Source: CAVVIH01 sp963748295
GTDB taxonomy: Bacteria; Acidobacteriota; Vicinamibacteria; Vicinamibacterales; 2-12-FULL-66-21
Assembly: GCA_963748295.1 (NCBI GenBank)
Contig: CAVVIH010000005.1
Coordinates: 62,001-126,000, forward strand
Direction of reading: 5' to 3'
DNA length: 64,000 nt
Positions within the stretch are counted from its first letter, which is position 1. Each line of letters begins with the position of its first letter. The translations under genes and the position numbers were made by a program. The notes under the pieces were generated by a model, which was given only the letters and a program-made list of their open reading frames with translations, was not told the origin of the DNA and ran no database searches. Shown here one piece after another: positions 57,623-64,000 of the stretch.

Positions 57623-58536
57623 TGCGGGAGAAGCGGCACGCCGCGCGCCGCGCCGCCCGCACCGCCGTCCGATCGCGGTTCGTCGTGCTCACCGGCCTGT
57701 CCGGGTCGGGCAAGTCCCAGGCGATTCGCGCGCTCGAGGATCTCGGCTACTTCTGCGTCGACAACCTGCCGATCACGCTGCTGCCGATGCTCGCGGATCT
57801 GACGCTGCGCGCCGGCAGCGAGATCTCTCGTGCCGCCGTCGTCGTCGACGTGCGCGAAGGCCGCCTGCTGTCGGACTTTCCGGCGATCTACCAGAAGCTG
57901 CGGTCGGTCCGGAATCTCAATCCGGTGCTCATCTTCCTCGAAGCCAAAGAAGCCACGCTCGTCCGCCGCTTCAGCGAAACGCGGCGGCCGCACCCGCTCG
58001 CGCCCGATCGATCGGCGCTCGAGGGCATCCGCGAGGAAAAGAAAGCCATGCGTGCCCTGCGACGGATGGCCGATCACACGATCGACACCTCCGAGATGAC
58101 CGTGCACGAGCTGCGGCACGTGTTCACCGGCGTGGCGAGCGGCCGCGCACCGGGGAACCAGCTGGTCGTGACGATCCTCAGCTTCGGCTTCAAGCACGGC
58201 ATTCCGGTGGATTCCGATCTGCTGTTCGACGTGCGTTTTCTGCCCAATCCGCACTTCGTCCCGGCGCTTCGGCCGCACACCGGACGCGATCCGGAGGTGA
58301 GGCGCTACGTGGAGCGCTCCGACGCGACGCACGAGTTCCTCCGGCACACGCTGAACCTGCTGAAGTTCCTGATCCCGCAGTATCTGCACGAGGGGAAGTC
58401 GTACCTGACCATCGGGATCGGCTGCACCGGCGGACGGCATCGCTCGGTCGCAATTGCCGAGGCGCTCAAGAAAGGGCTCGCGGGAATCAAGGGCGTACGC
58501 ATCCGCGTCGCCCACCGCGATATCGCGAATGAATGA
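57622..58536 (+). CDS. rapZ: RNase adapter protein RapZ
   Basis: A 304-residue P-loop protein (Walker A GLSGSGKS at residues 25-32) with YFCVDNLPITLLP, VVDVREGRLLSDF, TRRPHPLAPD and the C-terminal IGIGCTGGRHRSVAIAE that binds GlcN6P in RapZ. In E. coli it controls small-RNA decay and GlmS; in other phyla it may act as a nucleotide or sugar-phosphate sensor. Its place between hprK and the PTS genes is classical. A basic N-terminal tail (RHAARRAARTAVRSR) is added. A structured repeat element follows. Confidence 0.94.
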   Translation: MREKRHAARRAARTAVRSRFVVLTGLSGSGKSQAIRALEDLGYFCVDNLPITLLPMLADLTLRAGSEISRAAVVVDVREGRLLSDFPAIYQKLRSVRNLNPVLIFLEAKEATLVRRFSETRRPHPLAPDRSALEGIREEKKAMRALRRMADHTIDTSEMTVHELRHVFTGVASGRAPGNQLVVTILSFGFKHGIPVDSDLLFDVRFLPNPHFVPALRPHTGRDPEVRRYVERSDATHEFLRHTLNLLKFLIPQYLHEGKSYLTIGIGCTGGRHRSVAIAEALKKGLAGIKGVRIRVAHRDIANE

Positions 58537-58562
58537 GTGAGGGTCTGACGCTGACAGTGACA

Positions 58563-58696
58563 GTTGCTAATCGCTAATTGTTAATCAGGGGCAACCAGCC
58601 TCTTTCAACGATTGGACGGCTTGCCGCCTGCAACAAGCCGTCCGGATGCCCAAATGAGGCCTGTTGCCCCTGATTAGTAATTAACAATTAACAATT
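58563..58696. repeat. structured repeat: AATTGTT heptamer arms with nested hairpins
   Basis: The outer arms TAATCAGGGGCAAC (58582-58595) and its exact reverse complement (58663-58676) enclose a second perfect stem, GGACGGCTTG (58614-58623) with 58634-58643. The AT-rich ends keep a 7-bp period. It shares core words and order with the element at 15299-15446 and is the leader of the EIIA gene. Confidence 0.78.
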
Positions 58697-58705
58697 TCAG
58701 GATTC

Positions 58706-59146
58706 ATGATGAAGGTTGGAGTAGTCGTCGTCACGCACGGGCAGCTCGCGACCGAGCTCGTGAACTCCGCCGAGATGATCGTCGGCGATCTGCCGAATTT
58801 CGCGGCGGTGTCGATCGGCTGGCACGACGACGTCGAGCACGCGAGGGAGGAGATCGGGCGGGGCATCGAGCGGGTCCGCGCGTCGTTCGGCCAGCCGGCC
58901 GAGGGCGCCGATCCGTCGGGCGTGCTGGTCCTGACCGACATGTTCGGCGGCACCCCGGCGAACCTCGCGGTGACGTTCGTCAGCCCGCACGTCGAGGTGA
59001 TTACGGGCGTCAACCTGCCGATGCTGATCAAGCTGGCCCGGCCGCAGCGGCAGACGGAGCTGCTGACGCTGGCGCGGGAGATGCGCGAAGACGGCCGCAA
59101 CGCGATCTGGGTCGCGTCAGACCTGCTGCGCGGCGAAAAAGTATGA
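58706..59146 (+). CDS. PTS EIIA component, mannose family
   Basis: A 146-residue protein. MKVGVVVVTHGQLATELVNSAEM holds the phosphorylated His11, and VLVLTDMFGGTPANLAVTFV plus EVITGVNLPMLIKL are typical of EIIA-Man. It accepts phosphate from HPr. No EIIB, EIIC or EIID gene is next to it, which suggests a regulatory rather than a transport role. HPr overlaps its stop as ATGA. Confidence 0.9.
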   Translation: MMKVGVVVVTHGQLATELVNSAEMIVGDLPNFAAVSIGWHDDVEHAREEIGRGIERVRASFGQPAEGADPSGVLVLTDMFGGTPANLAVTFVSPHVEVITGVNLPMLIKLARPQRQTELLTLAREMREDGRNAIWVASDLLRGEKV

Positions 59147-59408
59147 CCTCATGCGCGGTGACGATCACGAACAGCCTGGGGCTCCATGCGAGGGCCGCCG
59201 CGCGGTTCGTGCACACCGCCAGCGCCTATAGCGCGAGGATTCGCGTGGCGCGGGGAGAACGGGAAATGGACGGAAAAAGCATCATGGGCCTGCTGCTGCT
59301 CAGCGCGGCGCAGGGTACGGTCATCACGATTACCGCAAGCGGATCGGACGAGCAGGCGGCGGTCGCGGCGCTGTGCGCGCTCGTGGAGCGCGGCTTCGAA
59401 GAGGCGTC

Positions 59409-59418
<10 letters not shown>
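59143..59418 (+). CDS. ptsH: phosphocarrier protein HPr
   Basis: A 91-residue protein. LGLHARAAARFVHTA contains His15, phosphorylated by enzyme I, and MDGKSIMGLLLLSAAQG contains Ser46, the HPr kinase site. Both sites are intact, so HPr can take part in the phosphorelay and in HprK control. It overlaps the EIIA gene by 4 bp and enzyme I by 10 bp. Confidence 0.94.
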
Positions 59419-61136
<1,718 letters not shown>

Positions 61137-61140
61137 ACAT

Positions 61141-61309
61141 GCAACTCCCAACGACCAACTCCCAACTCCCAAGTTTTTTCCTGGGTCTGGGGTGGCTGCA
61201 GGTTGGGAGCTGGAAATTGCAAGTACTTGGGAGTTGGCCTTTTTTGGGAGTTGGCTTTTTTGGGAGTTGGGAGTTTATTGGAAGTTGGCCTTTTTGGGAG
61301 TTGGGAGTT
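61141..61309. repeat. long heptamer array, GGGAGTT family
   Basis: About 170 bp of GGGAGTT-type units, with one inverted part at the start (AACTCCCAACTCCCAA) and repeated GGCCTTTTTTGGGAGTTGG blocks. It fills the whole ptsI-cupin spacer and runs into the cupin ATG. A 22-bp block (61233-61254) recurs exactly at 62312-62333. Confidence 0.8.
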
Positions 61310-61657
61310 ATGAACGTGACGCGTGTAGACAAGCCCTGGGGCTACGAGCTGCACTGGGCCAAGACGGATCGCTATGTCGGCAAGTTGATTCACGTCAACG
61401 CCGGGCATGCGCTGAGCCTGCAGTACCACAATCAGAAGGACGAGACGATCTTTCTCTGGTCGGGCCGGCTGCTGTTCGAGATCAAGGAAGGCGACGAGCT
61501 GGTCAAGCGCGAGATGAAAGTGGGGGAGTCGGTGCACATCACGCCGAAGACGGTCCACCGCATGACCGCCATCGACGACTGCGACATCTTCGAGGTCTCG
61601 ACCCCCGAACTGCACGACGTCGTGCGGCTCGAAGACAGATATGGACGCACCACGTAA
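61310..61657 (+). CDS. cupin protein, mannose-6-phosphate isomerase-like
   Basis: A 115-residue single cupin. RVDKPWGYELHWAKTDRYVGKLIHVNAGHALSLQYHNQKDETI carries the metal-ligand motif (His-x-His with Glu), and VGESVHITPKTVHRMTAIDD the second His. It matches the type II mannose-6-phosphate isomerase / GDP-mannose pyrophosphorylase C-terminal cupin. Size excludes a full pyrophosphorylase. It follows the PTS operon after a long repeat array, so it may be transcribed separately. Substrate specificity is not proven by sequence. Confidence 0.82.
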   Translation: MNVTRVDKPWGYELHWAKTDRYVGKLIHVNAGHALSLQYHNQKDETIFLWSGRLLFEIKEGDELVKREMKVGESVHITPKTVHRMTAIDDCDIFEVSTPELHDVVRLEDRYGRTT

Positions 61658-61718
61658 TTGCAGATTGCAGACTGTAGATTGCTGAGTGGGGGTTGCAGAT
61701 TGTGGGTTGCTGATTGTT
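61656..61718. repeat. heptamer array, CAGATTG family
   Basis: Units GCAGATT, GCAGACT, GTAGATT, GCTGAGT, GCAGATT, GTGGGTT and GCTGATT in a row, between the cupin gene stop and the ssb leader. Confidence 0.7.
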
Positions 61719-61809
61719 CGAGTCGATCGCAGCTTCTGCGTACGACAAGGCAATTGACGCGGAAAGTGGCGGAGTTCAGAATGGCGGGACTCTTGAAAGG
61801 AACCTTTGC

Positions 61810-62247
61810 ATGGGCAGCGTGAATAAAGTGATCCTCGTCGGAAACCTCGGGCGCGACGCGGAGCTGCGGTATACGCCGGGAGGCGCGCCGGTCGCCACCC
61901 TGAACATGGCCACCACCGAAGTCTGGAACGACAAGGGCGGCCAGCGTCAGGAGAAAACGGAATGGCACCGCGTGGTGCTGTGGGGCAAGACCGCCGAGTC
62001 GCTCAGCGAGTACCTGGTCAAGGGCAAGCAGGTCTACGTCGAAGGACGCCTGCAGACGCGCCAGTGGGACGACAAGGACGGCAACAAGCGCTACACCACC
62101 GAAATTCGCGGCGATCGCGTCGTCCTGCTGGGCGGCGGAGGCGGCGGCGGCCAGCGTCAGCCGGTGCGCGCCGGAGCGGGCGGGATGGAAGAACCGATGG
62201 GCGAGCCGGTGTCGGCGGAGCTGACCGACGACGATATTCCGTTCTGA
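61810..62247 (+). CDS. ssb: single-stranded DNA-binding protein
   Basis: A 145-residue protein with the SSB OB fold (VNKVILVGNLGRDAELRYTPGGAPVATLNMAT, EWHRVVLWGKTAESLSEYLVKGKQVYVEGRLQTRQW), a Gly/Gln-rich linker (GGGGGGGQRQPV) and the acidic tip DDDIPF that recruits repair and replication proteins. It is shorter than E. coli SSB (178). The start at 61810 follows GAAAGGAACC. Confidence 0.95.
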   Translation: MGSVNKVILVGNLGRDAELRYTPGGAPVATLNMATTEVWNDKGGQRQEKTEWHRVVLWGKTAESLSEYLVKGKQVYVEGRLQTRQWDDKDGNKRYTTEIRGDRVVLLGGGGGGGQRQPVRAGAGGMEEPMGEPVSAELTDDDIPF

Positions 62248-62340
62248 AACTCCCAACTCCCAAAAATCCCAACTCCCAAACCGTCTAATTGGGAGTTGGG
62301 ACTTTGGGGGCGTTGGCCTTTTTTGGGAGTTGGGAGTTGT
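62248..62340. repeat. inverted heptamer array, GGGAGTT family
   Basis: CCCAACTCCCAA (62268-62279) pairs with TTGGGAGTTGGG (62289-62300) with a 9-nt loop. It lies between the convergent ssb and cpoB genes and could terminate both. Confidence 0.8.
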
Positions 62341-62341
62341 C

Positions 62342-63187
62342 TTATCTCTTCCGATTCAGCGCATCGAGACGGTTCTGGGCCAGCGTGGCGATATCGATGA
62401 CCGTCGGGTAGCTCTTGATCACCGTCTGGTACGCCTTCCGGGCCAGGTCGAGCTGCTGGAGATTCTCGTAGGTCTGTCCGAGCTTGTAGTACGCGGTCGG
62501 GACGGCATCACCCTTCGGGTAATCGCTGATCACCTTCTGATAGGCCTGCGCCGCCTCCTGAAACTTCCCGTCGTTGAAAAGCGAATTCCCGATATACAGC
62601 TGCGCATCGTCTGCCTGCGGTGAATTCGGGTAGGCGCGGATGAAGGACTCGAAGCCGGCGATCGCCAGATCGTACTGGCCGGCGGCATAGTCGCCGGAGA
62701 CGCGCTCGTACCACTGCGTCGGCGAGACGTTCGGCGGCGGGACGCTGCCCGACCCGGGCGGCGTGCCCGGCTCCCCGGTTCCTGGTTCACCCGTCGGCGT
62801 GAGGCCCGCTGACGGCGCGGGCATCGTCGCAATCGTCTGCCTGAGCGACTGGAGCTCCTGCGTGACGCTCGAGAGCCGGACGTTCGTGTCGTCCGCCTTC
62901 TCGCGGAGGATGCGCGTGGTCTCGATCAGGTTGTCGATCAGCAGCTTCTGATCGGCGAACGACTTTCGCGCGACAGCGCCCTGATCGTCCATCTTCGTGG
63001 TGATCACCTTGAGCGTCTCGCCGAGGCCGTGGATCATCTGCTGGAGCTGGGCCTGCTGCTCCTGCAGCATGCGAAGCTCCGCCATGATTTGCTGGTGCTC
63101 CTTGTTCGCGGCCGCGCTCGGAAGCGCGGGCGCCCCGAGCACGCCGACCGCCACCATGAACGCCACCACCGCGCCTGTATGCTTCAT
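62342..63187 (-). CDS. cpoB: Tol-Pal system protein CpoB (YbgF)
   Basis: A 281-residue periplasmic protein with signal peptide (VVAFMVAVGVLGAPALPSAAA), a coiled-coil trimerisation segment (MAELRMLQEQQAQLQQMIHGLGETL...), a Pro/Gly linker (GTGEPGTPPGSGSVPPP) and three TPRs (SGDYAAGQYDLAIAGFESFI, GNSLFNDGKFQEAAQAYQ, KLGQTYENLQQLDLARKAYQ). It links Tol-Pal to peptidoglycan synthesis during division. It follows pal on the same strand after a 164-bp repeat-containing spacer. Confidence 0.92.
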   Translation of the reverse strand: MKHTGAVVAFMVAVGVLGAPALPSAAANKEHQQIMAELRMLQEQQAQLQQMIHGLGETLKVITTKMDDQGAVARKSFADQKLLIDNLIETTRILREKADDTNVRLSSVTQELQSLRQTIATMPAPSAGLTPTGEPGTGEPGTPPGSGSVPPPNVSPTQWYERVSGDYAAGQYDLAIAGFESFIRAYPNSPQADDAQLYIGNSLFNDGKFQEAAQAYQKVISDYPKGDAVPTAYYKLGQTYENLQQLDLARKAYQTVIKSYPTVIDIATLAQNRLDALNRKR

Positions 63188-63235
63188 CGCTCAACCTCGA
63201 CGGCAAGAGTGATCCCGACCGAACAGACGATTATA

Positions 63236-63329
63236 CCCTTCGACTCGGGGCGTTTCCTTCGCTTCCGCCCCTCGCTCAGGGCGGGCCTTTCGACTCGCCT
63301 GCCCTGAGCGAGCGCAGCGAGTCGAAGGG
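63236..63329. repeat. dispersed GAGTCGAAGGG repeat, inverted pair
   Basis: CCCTTCGACTCG (63236-63247) and its exact reverse complement (63318-63329) bracket partial extra copies (CCTCGCTCAGGG, GCCCTGAGCGAG). The same word occurs as direct copies at 9779-9830. It lies in the pal-cpoB spacer. Confidence 0.7.
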
Positions 63330-63351
63330 CTCAGGACAGGCCCAACGACAG

Positions 63352-63930
63352 CTACTTGCTCGTCACGACGAAGTGCGCGCGGCGGTTCTTGGACCACGCC
63401 GATTCGGTGTGCGAGGGATCGAAGGGGAACTCCTTGCCGTAGCTCACCGTCTTGAGGCGATCGGCCGGGACGCCGAGCGAGATCAGGTAGGCGCGCGCGG
63501 CCACCGCCCGGCGCTCGCCGAGCGCCAGGTTGTATTCCGCGGTGCCCCGCTCGTCGGCGTGCCCCTCGATCGTGATCACCCACTCCGGATACTTCTTCAG
63601 GACGCCGGCGTTCGCGTTGAGCGCGGCCTGCCCGGTGCTGTCGATGTCCGCCATGTCGAGGGCGAAGAACACCGGCTGGAACGGGGAGTTCTGGTTGATC
63701 TTGTCGATATCGCTGACCTTCAGCGGGTCCTCGGCGATCGGCTCCGGCGGCACGCTGCGGTTCTCGGCGATCGGTTCCGGCGGCATCGGCGGCCGGTTGG
63801 CGCTGCTGGCCGGATCCGCCGGCGGCGGCGGAATCGGACGCGCAACGGGCGGCGTCTTCTTGCCGCACGCGCCGACGGTGACGGCAAGGACGATCAGAAT
63901 CCACAAAGCTGATGTTCGTCTGAAATGCAT
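63352..63930 (-). CDS. pal: peptidoglycan-associated lipoprotein Pal
   Basis: A 192-residue lipoprotein (lipobox LAVTVGACGKK), a Pro-rich linker (PVARPIPPPPADPA) and the OmpA-like domain: FQPVFFALDMADIDSTGQ, ITIEGHADERGTAEYNLALGERRAVAARAYL and GVPADRLKTVSYGKEFPF. The Asp and Arg for diaminopimelate binding are in place. It anchors the outer membrane to peptidoglycan. The probable tolB ends 20 bp upstream and cpoB follows. Confidence 0.94.
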   Translation of the reverse strand: MHFRRTSALWILIVLAVTVGACGKKTPPVARPIPPPPADPASSANRPPMPPEPIAENRSVPPEPIAEDPLKVSDIDKINQNSPFQPVFFALDMADIDSTGQAALNANAGVLKKYPEWVITIEGHADERGTAEYNLALGERRAVAARAYLISLGVPADRLKTVSYGKEFPFDPSHTESAWSKNRRAHFVVTSK

Positions 63931-63949
63931 TCTGCTAAACCCTCCGGCG

Positions 63950-64000
63950 CTACTGCGACCAGTTCGGATACTTGTTCGTGCCCGTTTTCGTGATCTGCTT
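63950..64000 (-). CDS. tolB: probable TolB C-terminus (partial)
   Basis: Only the last 16 codons are in the window (KQITKTGTNKYPNWSQ, then TAG). The PNWSQ end and the position just before pal and cpoB fit TolB, whose propeller repeats end in P-x-W-S. The call rests mainly on gene order. Confidence 0.5.
   Translation of the reverse strand, partial: KQITKTGTNKYPNWSQ

Noticed and set aside
58706..59146. PtsN (EIIA-Ntr), as expected beside rpoN and hpf
   Set aside because: The motifs THG near the N-terminus and DMFGGTPAN are those of EIIA-Man, a different fold from PtsN.

Overview
The window is a 64 kb, very GC-rich, gene-dense piece of a Gram-negative chromosome. It carries LPS export genes (lptC/lptA, lptB), Pal, CpoB and the end of a probable TolB, several outer-membrane barrels, and HPr kinase with RapZ beside rpoN. 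Together with Sortilin-like BNR proteins, exported TldD/PmbA proteins, peptidase/propeller/barrel chimeras and TMTC-like TPR glycosyltransferases, this points to Acidobacteriota, most likely the Vicinamibacteria. The placement is inferred from gene content; no 16S rRNA is present. I see no phage, insertion sequence, CRISPR array or plasmid function.

Layout. 1-10.4 kb: a TMTC-like protein and two bacterial-PH proteins; an exported protein with kinase-like motifs next to an Omp85-type barrel; an S9 peptidase; a ring-cleaving dioxygenase; an unknown gene; a DinB-fold protein. 10.8-20.7 kb: a tiny membrane protein, a large Sortilin/BNR protein, urate oxidase, acylphosphatase, apt, tRNA-Arg(CCT), a TPR protein, a TldE/TldD pair and a PilZ protein. 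20.9-33 kb, nearly all minus strand: a TPR-fused sigma-54 activator, agmatinase plus deoxyhypusine synthase-like enzyme, an exported metalloprotease/propeller/barrel protein, an oligopeptide-binding lipoprotein and mutS. 33-36 kb, plus: tsaB, rimI, a YdcH-like gene, psd, pssA. 36-43.5 kb: a giant NtrY-like sensor kinase, a membrane protein, a PLP aminotransferase and a PQQ-like propeller. 43.6-62.2 kb, plus: guaA, dnaE, accA, recJ, lptC/lptA, lptB, rpoN, hpf, hprK, rapZ, EIIA-Man, HPr, EI, a cupin and ssb. 62.3-64 kb, minus: cpoB, pal and the end of a probable tolB.

The lpt-rpoN-hpf-hprK-rapZ-PTS run links envelope biogenesis, sigma-54 transcription and a phosphotransfer relay. HPr has both His15 and Ser46, and HPr kinase is encoded just upstream, but no sugar permease is present, so the PTS here is probably regulatory. 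The TPR-fused activator at 21-24 kb is a candidate client of the encoded sigma-54.

Two properties stand out. First, most larger intergenic spacers are filled by degenerate tandem repeats with a 7-bp period. There are about 16 arrays in several related heptamer families. They are often arranged as inverted arms and often run directly into the start codon of housekeeping genes (tsaB, dnaE, guaA, hpf, ssb). Second, nine genes, including dnaE and psd, are broken by 17 single-base indels (15 insertions, 2 deletions), all between 1.6 and 46.3 kb. Removing them restores continuous family-like proteins, so uncorrected sequencing error is the simplest explanation, although real decay cannot be excluded. 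Frameshifted genes are annotated over their full restored span.
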